From Alisma plantago-aquatica (Eukaryota; Streptophyta; Magnoliopsida; Alismatales; Alismataceae): a stretch of 64,000 nt of DNA. The notes under the pieces were generated by a model that ran no database searches, was not told the origin of the DNA, and saw only the letters and a program-made list of their open reading frames with translations. Made by a program: the position numbers and the translations under genes. The DNA lies in assembly GCA_963693085.1 (NCBI GenBank), contig OY856410.1, forward strand, positions 1,396,158,363-1,396,222,362, in the 5' to 3' direction. Shown here piece by piece: positions 46,171 to 58,235 of this stretch. How positions within the stretch are numbered: the stretch's first letter is position 1; each line of letters opens with the position of its first letter.

Positions 46171-47340
46171 ATGTGTAGTACGCATTTGACTTGTACCAAC
46201 TTGGTGTTATACGACCCTGAGATAGGTAGAAGGAGACACCACATCCACTGCAAACAACATCGAGAAACTGAGATGGGTGACCATGAAGCTGAAATCCCTC
46301 ATGGGGATGCTCAACCACAACCCAACCGTCCTCTCCATGAATACTTCACCCCGGGTAACTACAACTCCCCAATTGCCACCCTAGTTAACCAAATGTCAGG
46401 TCTACAATTCTCCATTCCACCCACACTTCTTGGACTTCTTCCTACTTACTATTAGATGGAGAATGAGAACCCCTACCACCATATTGACACCTTCCTTGAA
46501 ACTTGTTCCACTTTCTGCACACCCACCGCCATCGATGACTCAATTGACAAAATCGTTTTCCCCTTCTCTCTGAAAGAAAAAGGCAAGGAATGGTACATCT
46601 CAAAGCCTGAGTTGGTGATATGGAATGCAGTAAAGAATGAGTTTCTTAAGAAGTTCTTCCAAATTTCCAAGCTGACTCAGATGTGAAGATGTATCATTGC
46701 CTTCTAACAAAAAGAAAATGAACCCTTCCACGAGGCATGGGAAAGGTTCCAAAATCTCCTACATGACTGCCCCCATCATGAGGTACCTTTGTGGCACTTG
46801 GTTCAAGCATTCTACACTGGGCTATTAGAGCTGAGCCAAAACAATGTTGATTCGACATGTGGAGCACCTTCATGGTAAAGCCACCTAAGGAGCCATGGCC
46901 CTTGTTCGAGCACCTTGCTGAGAATTCTCACCATCGGGCTTCCACTAAAGGGGGAGCATTGTGACAAGAGCTACATCCCTCCACCTCCTCCTGTAGTTCC
47001 ATCTTGGACTATAGCCAATCCCGACATGATGAAAACGATGGCGGATATGATGAATATGATGAAGAACCAAGTTGGTGGTTCTTCTAGCCAATCCACCATG
47101 GTTGTTGATGTTGAGAAGAATAAGTGTATGATTTGCATGCCTTTGGCAACCAAAACAAACAAGGCCCAATGTCCAACTCCTATACTCTCGAGTGGAGGAA
47201 TCATCCAAACTTCTAATGGAAACAACAAAACGAGGAGGTGCAAGGGCAGACAAGGCAACACCAAGTGCCCAAGTACAGCTCCAAGTTTGAGGAGGGAGTT
47301 CTAGGAAGGCTAGGGAACCTCGATGAAGTGAATAAATAGG
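46171..47340 (+). pseudogene. gag: Gag remnant of the second Athila copy
   Basis: The plus-strand translation parallels the first copy: LVLYDPEIGRRRH, HEYFTPGNYNSPIATL, a stop at 46453 where the first copy has FGMENENPYHH, then FPFSLKEKGKEW, VKNEFLKKFF and, after further breaks, EPFHEAWERFQ and CPHHEVPLWHLVQAFYTGL. The C-terminal part contains MMKTMADMMNMMKNQ. Unlike the first copy it retains an ATG (46171, MCSTHLTC) upstream of LVLYDPE, which may be the ancestral start. Several stops and frameshifts make it non-functional. Confidence 0.82.
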
Positions 47341-47899
47341 TGTCATCTCAAGGACAAAACATTAGCTGCCTTGAACAAAGGCTTGATCAAATCTCCCTTT
47401 CAATTGCCTGCCGTGAAGAGGGGAGGCTCTAGTCTCAACCTATGGCCAACCCAAACAATGATGGCGGTTATGTGAGCAATACTCAAGGTGCTTATGCCCC
47501 ACCACAAGGCCACGCACCACTTCACCAATACTAAGGAGAACCACATCCATATGCTCATCCACCTCAAAAAACCCCTTACAACTATCAATATCCTCCACCT
47601 CACTCATACCAATAGCTCCCTCCACAATATCACCCCCATCCACCACAACAGCCACAACCACAACCCCAGCCACAATTTATCCTCCAAAACTTGAATCCAC
47701 TACACTCAAGGCCTCCACCATCACCTCAATAGCCACAACCACATCCACAAGCTTCCTCTTCCACTACCCATGAGCATGTGAAGGAAGTGACAATTTTGAG
47801 GAGAGGTAGGACCTTGGAGCAACCAAATGGTACTTCTCTTAATAGCACAACCAATGATGATAGGGTTGATTCTGTGATCAGGGATGTTGATACTAAGAT
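47341..47899 (+). pseudogene. Gag-pol linker of the second Athila copy
   Basis: A Pro/His/Gln-rich low-complexity coding remnant matches 38890-39290 of the first copy in reverse, with stops in all frames. Confidence 0.55.
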
Positions 47900-49740
47900 T
47901 TAGGTTGATGATATCATGATACCAAAGGTTGATACTGTGATACCGAGAGCTGATACCATGAATCCAGTGATACCGCTTGATGATATTGTTGACTTGAGTC
48001 AGTTGGGAGCACAATTCCCTCCAGTCCTCGATGCACTTGAAGAGCCATCCACCGAAAGAAGAAAGAAGAAACATATCGAGGACATCATGGAGACCTTTAA
48101 TCAGGTCAAGATCAACATTCCTTTTCTTGATGATATTAAGAAAATTCCATCTTACGCTAAGTTCTTGAAAGACATTTGTACGTTTAAGGGGAAGACCACC
48201 GAAAGGACATAAGGGAGGTCAAGCTAACTAAGCAAGTGAGCTCAATTCTGCAGCTCATTGTGCCAAGGAAGAGAAAATATCATGATGCCCCCATCATCTC
48301 ATGCTACATTGGAGCACATCAAATAGACCAAGATCTTCTTGACTTGGGTTCTAGTGTAAATCTGATGTCTTATGATGTGTTTGTTGAACTACAAATGGGA
48401 CAACTAGGTCCTGCTCACTATACTTTGCAATTGGCTGATAGATCTGTGAAAATGCCTAGAGGGTGTGTTGATGATGTGTTGGTCAGACTTGATGATGAGA
48501 CCTGTGCATTCTTTCCTGTTGATTTTATTGTCTTGGACATGGAAAAAGATTCAAGGAAAGTACCTTGTGGAATTTCTCAATGATGATGAGGATGAGGAAA
48601 AAAAGCTGGACTTAGTGGCTGCAAGTGAAGACCTCCCATCCATTACTGAACCATTGAAGAATTCTCTTGAAGAGCCCCACATTCTTGAGCTCAAGTCTCT
48701 TCCTCGATGATTGAAATATGCACTCTTAGGCTCCAATGACACTCTCCCGGTGATCATTTCTTCTATTCTTTCCCTGGAGCAAGAAGATACATTGATGGCA
48801 GTTTTGAAGAACATTCAAGCTAGTGGATGGTCCATAGCTGATTTGAGGAGTATTGAAACTTTCTTTTTGTGTCCATAGAATCTTCCTTGACGATGATGCT
48901 AGACCAACCCATCAAATGCAAAGACAATTGAATCCCAAGTTGAAAGAGGTTGTAGAAAAAAGAGGTCATGAAGCTACTTGATGTCGGAATCATATATCGA
49001 ATTTTTTATAGTCCATGGGTGAGTCCCATCAAAGTTGTACCCAAGAAGGGTGGATCACAGTCTCTGAGAATGAAGATGGGGAATTGATGCCTATGAGAGA
49101 GCAATCCAAGTGGAGGATGTGCGTGGATTATAGAAAATTGAATGAAAAGACCAAGAAAGATCATTACCTTCTTCCATTCCTTGATCACATCTTGGAGAGA
49201 TTAGCTGGACAGAGTTTCTATTGTTTTCTTGATGGATACTCTGGTTACTTCCAAATAGATGTTCATCCAGCCAATCAAGAGAAGACGATGTTTGCTTGCC
49301 CAAGTGGTAGTTTTTCCTACAGGAGGATGCCATTTGGGTTGTGCAATGAGCCTTTAACATTTCAAAGATGTGTAACATCCATCTGTGTAGATATGCTTGA
49401 TTCGTCGCTTGAAGTCTTCATGTATGACTTTTCTATGTTTGGTAAGACGTTTGATGAGTGTTTGCTTCACCTAGAAATTGTTCTCAAAAGGTGTGTCAAG
49501 GTCTGTTTGGTTCTATCTTGGGAGAAAAGTCACTTCAAGGTGCTTGAAGGCATTGTTTTGGGTCACCGAGTCTCTAAAACCGGAATAGAAGTTGATAAGG
49601 CCAAAATGGGCCTGATCTCCACTCTCACCATTCCTTCTACCATAAGACATGTCTGGTCCTTCTTGGGGCATGTAGGATTGTACCATCGATTCGTTAAAGA
49701 CTTCTGTAAGATTTTGAGGCCACTTTGTCATTTGCTTGGA
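47900..49740 (+). pseudogene. pol: Pol remnant of the second Athila copy, cut within RT
   Basis: Protease region at about 48236-48580: LLDLGSSVNLMSYDVF, then DFIVLDMEKD. After frameshifts near 48570-48900, RT runs in one frame from 49015 to 49740: [37 protein letters not shown], and the catalytic box as FMYDF (49417-49431). The family Asp is Tyr, so RT is dead. The frame stops resembling RT right after RPLCHLLG at 49740, where a TA microsatellite begins. RNase H and integrase are missing. Confidence 0.85.
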
Positions 49741-49814
49741 TACATATATATGTATGTATATACATATATATATATATGTATATACATATATATATGTATG
49801 TATATAGATATATG

Positions 49815-49845
<31 letters not shown>

Positions 49846-49920
49846 GTATATACATATATATATGTATATGCATACATATATGTATATCCATACATATATA
49901 TAGACACACACATATATATG
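49741..49920. repeat. TA/TACA microsatellite
   Basis: ATATATGTATATACATATAT-type repeats over 180 bp. It creates long Tyr/Ile ORFs on both strands that are not genes. Confidence 0.95.
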
Positions 49921-50320
49921 GGGTTCAGGAAGTGTGTACCAGCCAATATATGTAAGTTATGTGCACCACCCATTAAAATGGGATATGTAGAATTGACTAA
50001 ATAAATCCAACCATACATATTGAATCAAAATTATTTAGATTAGATGTGTAAAAAAATTACAACTATATCTCATACATATCATGAGATATAGCAATATGGC
50101 ATCAAACGGTTTCTGCAATTTTTGCAACTTACCATTAATTAGCAAATATACATATTTTTTTTATTAGATGATCTAGGAATATTGAATTGAGATGATATTG
50201 ATACACATGTTTTCTAAGGGTATACATCACATTTATAAGGTTATATTAGTGTGTAGAATTGTGCAACCATCATAAATGAAGATGGGTACATATAAGATAC
50301 ATCTACTCAGGTACACAATT

Positions 50321-50322
<2 letters not shown>
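49921..50322. mobile_element. MITE-like segment flanked by TA microsatellites (Micron-like)
   Basis: A 402-bp segment with no coding capacity lies exactly between two TA microsatellites. Its ends are weakly inverted: AGGAAGTGTGTACC on the left and, as reverse complement, AGAATTGTGTACC on the right. This resembles the Micron type of plant MITE, reported as inserted in TA microsatellites. The family is not confirmed. Confidence 0.4.
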
Positions 50323-50367
<45 letters not shown>

Positions 50368-50391
50368 GTATATATATGTGTATATATATAT
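50323..50391. repeat. TA microsatellite at the pararetrovirus junction
   Basis: A (TA)n tract with TG interruptions ends at 50391, where the pararetrovirus homology begins within about 40 bp. Confidence 0.95.
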
Positions 50392-51448
50392 CCTATTCCT
50401 AATTAACATGGCCTAATAAAAAAATACATGGTGCTAACATCTTCTCAAATTTTGATATGAAATATGGATTCTAGAAATGCAAAATAAATGAATAGGATCG
50501 ATATAAAACTGCTTTCATAGTTCCCTTGGGTCACTATGAATGGAATGTTATTCCTTTTGAGATAAAAAATGCTCCATCAAAATTCCGAAAAACAACAAAC
50601 AAGATATTTGACCCATATACCTCTTTTATCATCATCTATATTGATGATGTATTTATATTCTCTAAAGACTGTGATCATCATTGGAAACACCTAAACAAAT
50701 TCTTTCATGTAGTAAAGCATAATGGGTTGGTAGTTTCTTCTAAAAATATGAAACTATTTCAAACAAGTATTCAATTTTTGGGGTAAAAAATACAAAATGG
50801 AACTATATCACATATAGTAAGAGCAATATATTTTTCCAACACATTCCCAGATGAAATATTAGATAAAAACAACTTCAAAGATTTTTAGGACGTTTAAACT
50901 ATATATCTGATTTCTACAAAACCTTGCACTAGATATAAAGCTCCTTACATATAGACTTAAAAAGTTCCACCAAGTTGGACTATAGAGCACACCAAGGTTG
51001 TTAAAAGAATAAAATCAAAAGTTTAAAAATTACCATGCTTAAACATCCTTGACCCATAGGCCTATAAAATAGTGGAAACATACGCATCATATATAGTATA
51101 TAGAGGGATACTTAAGCAAACATTTGATAATAAAGAACAACTAGTATGATACACCTTAGGAATTTAGAATGAAACCAAAAAGAATTATTCTACTATCGTA
51201 AAAGAAATCTTAAGCTATAATCCTTACTATTACAAAATTTCAAGGCAATCTTTTCAATCATAAATTTTTATTAAGAATCGATTGTAAATCAGAAAATTTT
51301 GGTCTAGGAAAAGCTGTTAAAATCTTGCAACGAAACAAATATTTTCTAGATGGCAAACAATACTAGCAATATTTGATTTTGACATAGAGTTTATAAAAGG
51401 AGAAAATGTTTTCTTACCAGATTTCTTATCCAGAGAATTCTTGTAGGG
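50392..51448 (+). pseudogene. Endogenous plant pararetrovirus RT-RNase H remnant
   Basis: The plus-strand translation shows Caulimoviridae-type RT: HYEWNVIPF, IIYIDDVFIFS (catalytic YIDD box) and LFQTSIQFLG, in an open frame 50526-50786. After a stop and frameshifts, RNase H follows at about 50990-51448, ending FDFDIEFIKG and FLPDFLSREFL. The first RNase H acidic position reads Tyr, and there are many stops, so it is not functional. The 5' part of the viral polyprotein (movement protein, capsid, protease) is absent. The order and motifs fit florendovirus/petuvirus-like integrants; genus is inference. Confidence 0.8.
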
Positions 51449-52270
51449 AAATAGTCTTAAATAAGACTGTCATGATGACCTCAATACTTGCCTCTAAACA
51501 AAGTCCTCCCACAATGATGCTAATAAGAAGGGGGAAGGAGAATATTGACAAAATGGAATTTGATTCATCAACAACTAAATCTAAATTTATCTTGAAGTCA
51601 TCTGAAGAGGTACTTATTCTTGAAAATTATGACCTCTCAGAAGAAATAACTCAAATAATTAATAAATATTTTCCTGAAGGATATAACCACATCCCCACTC
51701 TACCCAAAAAAATCACATGTAGTATGAATATATACTTTTAGAAATAGGAAGTGCAAAAGTTTTCCATAATTATAGAGATAAATCTACAAGCAAACCTTGC
51801 AATTTTCTCAATTGAAAATTAAAAAATAATCACCTTATCAGAATGAAATAAAGAAGAAAACCCTAATATTCCAAGATGTAAAAGTTTCTATCAACCCAAT
51901 ATTATAACTATTGGGATTATCAAAATGCTTGGGAAAAAGCTTATACGTCAAAAACACACTAATGACTCACACGTGATCAGTAAAATGGTCACTACAAACA
52001 AATTTGTCAAATTGGTTTTTCTATAAATTTTGGCAAAATTTCGGGGCAATAAGAGAAATACTCTCCCCAATCTTAAGGGAAAATACTGATGGTGAAGATC
52101 TTATAGAATAATATCTAAACACGATGAAGTATATCTCATCCCATGGAATTCCATGGATTATACAACAAAAATGGAAAAAAGAAACCATTGATTTACCACC
52201 AATTCTAGAAAGACAAATATGTGTCAAATGGTGGGATAAATTAAAATTTGATCCTATTCTAAAGGTAAAA
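51406..52270 (+). pseudogene. Pararetrovirus downstream ORF remnant
   Basis: A frame overlapping the end of RNase H opens at 51406 (ATG at 51466 or 51469) and runs to 51741. Coding traces then continue in other frames to about 52270 with HGIPWIIQQKW and QICVKWWDKL, phrases I associate with short ORFs of plant pararetroviruses. The overlap with the preceding ORF is the usual compact viral arrangement. Function of this ORF family is not known to me. Multiple stops are present. Confidence 0.5.
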
Positions 52271-52929
52271 TAGATTCCATTGCTATTTTTTGGTTACAAA
52301 CAAGACCAAGAATAAAATAAAAATAATGTTTTGACTAATTCAACTAAAACAAGAGTTGACAAGAAAAATTCTGATCCAAAATCCCAATATTGTAGATAAT
52401 CAATTATAATTACTAGTATTTGAATAAATGTCAAAAATTATGGATCAACATGGTCCAGATGTTTCAAATAAACTAGAAATTGAAGAAGACAAAAAAGAAA
52501 ATGAAAATGAAAAAATAGTTACTAGACAATAAAAAAGTTGTGGTGAAAATAGTGGTAAAAGATAAAAGTAAATAAAAATAACAGTCCACTAAAAGATAAA
52601 AGTAAATAGAATTAATGATCTTGTATAGGTCAAAGTAAAATAGTTAACATATTTCACTTAATATTTCCTCTATAGAAAACGAAGTCAGTGAAGAATGGAA
52701 GTTACATCTCTATACAAAAACTAATGGAGAAGAAGACAAGAATATTTTATCGATGCATTCATGCAAGAGACACTTCCCAAGGCACAAAACACTTTTCAAA
52801 GACACAAAGTTGAAAGAGCAAGTGGAAACTACAAAAATTGTAGCCACTACATCCACAAGAAAAACTTGTCAAAGGCACAATTTGGTGAAAGCAAGTGGCA
52901 AGCCAAGCATATTCATCTTCTCCCTCTAA
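52271..52929 (+). other. Pararetrovirus 3' coding end and intergenic region
   Basis: AT-rich sequence with Lys/Glu-rich coding traces up to about 52560, then an intergenic region with AAGGCACAAA-type direct repeats (52779-52880) upstream of the TATA box. No intact ORF. Confidence 0.4.
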
Positions 52930-52933
52930 AATT

Positions 52934-52943
52934 ACTATAAAAG
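52934..52943 (+). promoter_or_regulatory. TATA box of the pararetrovirus promoter
   Basis: CTATAAAAGG lies in the intergenic region downstream of the last viral ORF, where plant pararetroviruses carry the promoter of their genome-length RNA. Confidence 0.6.
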
Positions 52944-53188
52944 GCAAAGAAGTTGAAGGAGAGAGCAAGAGTTGTAATAGTTACAACACTCTTCCAACCA
53001 AAGATCTCCCTTTGATTATTGTGATAAGTTCTTGTAGTAAGAGTAGTCCTCGTTCATTATTCTCTCTATTTAGAGAATTCCTAAGTTTTGTAATCCTTCC
53101 TCCACCTTCCATATATTGTAACTTCGTCCATAAAATCATTTGTACTTTGTTTTCCTCATATACTCCCGAGTATAACCTTCCATTATTC

Positions 53189-53194
53189 AATAAA
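53189..53194 (+). terminator. Poly(A) signal of the pararetrovirus
   Basis: AATAAA lies about 250 bp after the TATA box. Plant pararetroviruses have the poly(A) signal shortly downstream of the promoter because their RNA is terminally redundant. Confidence 0.5.
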
Positions 53195-53215
53195 ATTTCC
53201 ATTTGTGTTTTGTAA

Positions 53216-53783
53216 AAATCAATTGAGTGTGCATGTCCTTCATATTTGAATCATAATAAAAAAATCCTTGCTTTAATTAAAAGCAAGATAAAGGATATTA
53301 TTGTGCACCGATGACATTCTTGATGCTCCCATGGTGAGATCAAGGATGCTCTTCTTCACCACTTTTCATCACCATCTGTAAGTTCTCTACTATTTATTTA
53401 ATTTTAGTATTAATTACTATTCTTTAAATACATATAATCCACATAATCATCAACCTTAGTTTACCTCTAGTTGCTAACTTCTATCTATTATCCAAATTCA
53501 AATCAGCCCTTCCTATGCCACCATTTGTTCCAGTTATCAAAATACAAATCAGGCCTTCCTACTCCGCCAATCATTCTAAAACTCCATCAATTCTCCAACA
53601 CCATACTCCACCAATTCTCTACCAAATTACCACCAAACACTACCTTCCACCCCAAAATAGTATCATAGACAAGTTAGGGGTGGTTGGGATATACTTGTGT
53701 GTGTCTCTCTCTCTTTCTGAAGGGGTGGTTTTGGCATCTTCTTTTTTGGAAATTCTGAGGTTTGAGGCCTCCTTGTCACAGTG
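53216..53783. other. Flank between the pararetrovirus and the hAT element
   Basis: No gene recognised. The phrase GCCTCCTTGTCACAGT at 53767-53782 recurs at 59273-59288 on the other side of the hAT element. Confidence 0.35.
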
Positions 53784-53791
53784 GTACCCCA
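53784..53791. other. hAT target site duplication (left), GTACCCCA
   Basis: Six of eight bases match GTACCCTG at 59101-59108. Confidence 0.65.
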
Positions 53792-53929
53792 TAGGGATGG
53801 CAATAATATCACATCTACCACCACCCGCTCCGGCCCACCCTGATCCAGCCCACTAATTAGTACATCTATTTCTGAGTGGAGGGCCATTTGGGTATTTTAA
53901 TATCTAAATCGATGTATAGTCGGGTGAGC

Positions 53930-55157
53930 AAAACCTACCACCTCAACACTAACGCCGCACAAATGATTCCCACTCTCCATGCGAGAGCTCCAAAAACTCT
54001 ACCTCGGTACCTCTGCGCCCCACCGCAATGGCTCTGCAGCGGTGCTCCCGACCAGATCCATAGCTTCTCATCTCAAATCAAGTAAGAGAATGCCTATCGG
54101 CACCACTAGGCAGCTTCTCTTCTCCACAAAACAAGGATCTGAAGGCGTAGGAGATGGAAAGCCCCACTTGCAGCTCACTCCACTACTTGCCTCATCGGCC
54201 CCTTCAATGTCCTCACTCATCTCCACTGTCGTGGCATCGCTACTCACCACGTCTTCATTAGCAATCTCCTCACCTCAATCAGGTACTGATTACCCCCCCC
54301 CCCAATTCTTTGTAACCCCCCCATCTGCAAGTCAGACCTCTGATGGTTAGCATGTACATATCTCAAAGAGTGATCATTATATTTCTCTATTTCTATCTAC
54401 CACTTTTTTCTATGTAATACTACTTTAGTGGGGCGGGATCCTGTACAAGTTTCCTCAGATAAGCATAGACTGGGGGTGTGGACCATGTGGTCAATGCTGA
54501 TTAATTAGTCGTTGGTTAGGGAGGCACTAGACTAATGGTTCAAGTTATAGTGTACGGTTAATTTACTTGCGTAAATGCATTCCACCTTTGGTTATGGAGG
54601 TACAATACTAAAGCTTTGTGATGCTCAACCACGGGCATGATTAGGAATAGGAAATGATTGTGAGTTTGAAACATTCACGGGAGTTTATTCATTTTAGGGA
54701 GTGCTTTAAGAATGCAGACAGATACACTGTCTTTTGTGATGCTATTTAACATTGTCTTGGAATTGCAAACATGCAGGAAGACAAAGGAAAGGGGTTGGGA
54801 TCAGGATGATCTACAGTTCCAAGTTTCTCTCAAAGCAAGGTGGTACATGCGGTGCAAAATAAATGCTAATTGAGACTGTCTTTGGTGATGCTTTGCGATG
54901 TATCACTGACCCTTTTTCTTCTCATGTTATACAATTGGTTACCAAATATAATGTTGATATCCCTACTATTCTGTATATTTGTTTTTCATTGGTTACCATC
55001 GATCTTTCTTTTGTTTGAATATTGAATGCTAGATATCAGTAATGCCAAGTTGTTATGTTGAGTTTTAAATCAAGCAAAACATGCTTGAAATCCTATCTGT
55101 CTACATTCTTAATTTAGGATAGTAATATAGAAATTCTGATTGGCAGTATATTTCTAG
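53930..55157 (+). other. 5' leader region of the hAT transposase gene with a possible intron
   Basis: The GC-richer stretch 53930-54360 ends near a donor-like CAATCAGGTACTG (54277-54288). An acceptor-like TATTTCTAG lies at 55149-55157, three bases before the transposase ATG at 55160. This suggests a leader intron of about 0.87 kb. The open frame 53979-54350 could be a short upstream coding exon, but no motif is recognised. Confidence 0.35.
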
Positions 55158-55159
55158 AC

Positions 55160-57365
55160 ATGGCGACCCTTTCTAAAGAATCTAGGACTCCAAACACAAC
55201 TCCATGCCTTACAGTCCAAGATACCTTACCTGATGAAAGTATTGATGTTTCATCACCATCTAGAGTTCGTAGGAGCAAGATTTAGAAGCATTATAAGAGG
55301 AAGAAGGTGGATGGGCAGTGGACAATAGAGTGTATACATTGCCATAAAGTGTATGCAACAAATCCCAAGCATGGGACATCTCATCTTCATGATCATAGGA
55401 ATCTGAGGTGTCGAGTTTTGAATGGAGGTAGTCTTAGGAGAACAATATGTATGAGAGAGGCAATGAAAGTTGCATTTAACCAGGAAAATGGGAGAAAGGC
55501 TCTTGTGGATATGATGCTTTTGCATGATTACCCATTAAATATGGTGGACCACATTGGATTTCAAAAAATGCTCAATGTCATACAGCCTTCATTCAAATGT
55601 CCAACCAGGAAAACCATAAAGAATGAAATTGTGAAGATATATGATGGGGAGAAGAAGAAGGCAATTGACTTCTTGAAGAGCTTTGATTCTCGGGTTGCAG
55701 TGACAACTAATATGTGGTCATCAAATTATCAAATGAGGGGCTACATGGTTGTCATTGCACATTACGTTGACTCCTCTTGGTCTTTAAGGAGCCAAATACT
55801 GAGGTATTCTCTTCACTGTCTAAATGTTAGATGAATTAGTAAAATCCTTTTCTTTGGTTTTACCCTATCTTTATAATATGTATTTTCTTGTATAGGTTTT
55901 CCTATGTACCCTATCCTCACACAAGTGAAGCACTATGTGAGGTTCTGATGAATTGTTTAATAGATTGGAAGATTGATACTAGAGTGTCGTGTATTACTGT
56001 AGACAATTGTTCCACTAATGATTTGATGCTTGATATGGTCAAAGATAAATTGTTCCCAAACTCCACAACATTGTCTAGTAGATATTTTCATATGAGATGT
56101 ATTGCACATATATTGAATCTAGTTGTGAAGGATGGGTTATGTGTAATCAAAGAGGGAGTAGAAAAGGTATGAGATATTGTTGCATATTGGACTGCCACTG
56201 CGAAAAGAGTAGAGAGATTTGAGGAAGCAACGAGGCAATTAAGGATACGCATTTCCAAGAAACTCTCTTTAGATTTCCCAACTAGGTGGAACTCTACCTA
56301 CTTAATGCTTCGAGGTGCAATGATCTATAAAGATGTTTTTACTATTTTAAGGCAGCGTGATAAAAACTACAAGGCTTTGCCAACTAAATTAGACTGGCAG
56401 TTCTATTTTGAAGTTTGTGAGAAGTTGAAGGTGTACTATAAGGTGACAGAGCTATTTTTTGGGACTAGATATCCTACCTCTAATATGTGTTTCCCTAAGC
56501 TTTGCCATATTAGAGTGGCTTTAGACAATTGGAAGAAATTCCCAAATGAGGTGATCGTGAGTATGGCTAAAAATATGTTGGGGAAGTTTCAAAAATATTG
56601 GGATGACATTTATGTGCCAATGGGAGTTGTTGCTGTACTAGACCCAAGGTATAAAATGAAGATAATGGAGTATTATTTTGGCAAAATATATAGTGAAGAT
56701 GAGTCTACGCTCCACATTAAAAATGTTTGTGTTGCATGTAATGATCTGTTGAATGACTATAAAGACAGAACCCAGATGCAAGATGAAGTGGAGAATGGTT
56801 GGCCATCTTCAAGTCCAATGTTTTCATCATAAGAGGATGTTGATGATGATTTGCAAAATTTTGAGGATTTTTTGAAGAAGTAAAAGAGAAATTCAAGTTA
56901 CTTCAAAACAGAACTGGATAAGTACTTAGAAATTGATATATTGCCTCAATCTTCAGAATTTGATGTATTAATGTGGTGGAAGATGAACGGTGATGGGTAT
57001 CCTACCCTAAAAGCCATTACTAAGGATTTATTAGTTGTTCATGTGTCCATTGTTGCCTCAGTCTACATTCAGCATGTCAGGGAGGGTAATCAATCCACAT
57101 CGCACTAGACTCCACATTACTTTGATGGAAGCTTTGATGTGCACCCAAAGTTGGTTAAGAAATAACCAGAGACAAGGTAGACGCCACATCCTAGTCTGCC
57201 TTATATATTACAGTAATTGATTCTTCTAAGGATAATTGATAATAGATAATTGTGTATTTGAATTGTATAGGTGAAACAAGTCGGTTAGCTAATCATACTA
57301 GTTTTTTGGAGGATGAAGATAGTGAAGATGATGGTAACATGCCTAATTCTCATTCTCAAATCTAG
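55160..57365 (+). pseudogene. hAT transposase (BED finger, RNase H-like, dimerisation domain)
   Basis: Exon 1 (55160-55803) begins MATLSKESRTPNTT. It encodes a BED zinc finger (CIHCHKVYATNPKHGTSHLH) and the first catalytic region, where the family Asp reads Asn (TTNMWSS). A GT-AG intron (55804-55895, 92 nt) joins exon 2 in frame (SQILR|FSYVPYPH). Exon 2 has the second Asp (CITVDNCSTND), CIAHILNLVVKDGL, PTRWNSTYLML, VVAVLDPRYKM and the C-terminal dimerisation domain (ELDKYLEIDILPQ, MWWKMNGDGYPTL, HRTRLHITLMEALMCTQSWL). A possible last exon is at 57271-57365, acidic. Breaks: TAG at 55283 (in the BED finger), TGA at 56170, TAA at 56830 and 56881, and a frameshift near 57070. Intact relatives are the RICESLEEPER/DAYSLEEPER-like transposases. 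This copy cannot make active enzyme. Confidence 0.88.
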
Positions 57366-57854
57366 TGATTTTTAATGAATTTCTTACATATCTTATATTC
57401 ATAGTTGAATGTTTTATATTCAGGAACTCAGTCTACTTCATAAACCTTTTGCATTGAGTACATGCATGTTGGAAGACGATTTTCTTGTTCAAGGTAAAGT
57501 GAGTGTGCATATGTTATGTTTTCTAATGTTTGATGTGTTTGTCACGTTTGTATCAGGGACAGATGATTCAAGATGGGAAGAAGTTATTTGGTTACTATGT
57601 TTTTTAGTCTCAACAACTGCACGAATGCATTTGTCGTTGTTCCTGAGTCACAATCGTTTTCATGCTTCTTTTGCAGCTACTAAGGTGAGAAACTGAAGAC
57701 ATGTGAAATTGAAGTTCTACTATTCTAAGGTAAGAAACTGAAGTTACTAAAGCTCTATATTTTTTGCTTCCTCCCTCCCTCCCTCCTAGGGTTTTGTAAC
57801 CACTTTGCCTTTTGGATCTATATGCAAATTTCAACTCAAGTACAACTTATTTTG

Positions 57855-57945
57855 TACAGATTTATTCTAACGCTTCATCAGCTGGACTGGTCAGGTTATT
57901 CTGTACAGATTTATTCTAATGATTCATCAGCTGGATGTTGGATTA
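57855..57945 (+). repeat. Short tandem duplication in the hAT 3' region
   Basis: Two copies of TGTACAGATTTATTCTAA followed by a TCATCAGCTGGA stretch, unit about 47 bp. Confidence 0.85.
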
Positions 57946-58094
57946 TACTTCTATTTATTTATACATTGTAACTCAGTTGAATTCATATGTTGATGTCTTA
58001 TTGAGTTTGCATCTTATTGAAAATGGTAGAGACTATTAATTGTCTTCTTGACTTATTTTCATCTTATGGATATGTTTTAGGTGAGATATAGATG

Positions 58095-58235
58095 AAGAAG
58101 TGACTGGTTGTCTAAATCTGAAATGGAGGCCACTGGTTGTCTGAATTTGAAATGGAGGCTGAAGTGGTTGGTTGTCTGGATCTGAAATGGAGGCCGCTGG
58201 TTGACTGAATCTGAAATGGAGGCTGAAGCCAATTT
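58095..58235 (+). repeat. Minisatellite in the hAT 3' region
   Basis: About four imperfect units of roughly 35-40 bp contain CTGGTTGTCTGAATCTGAAA and TGGAGGC(T/C). Confidence 0.85.

Noticed and set aside
49513..50018. Long Tyr/Ile-rich ORFs on both strands
   Set aside because: They are translations of a TA/TACA microsatellite.
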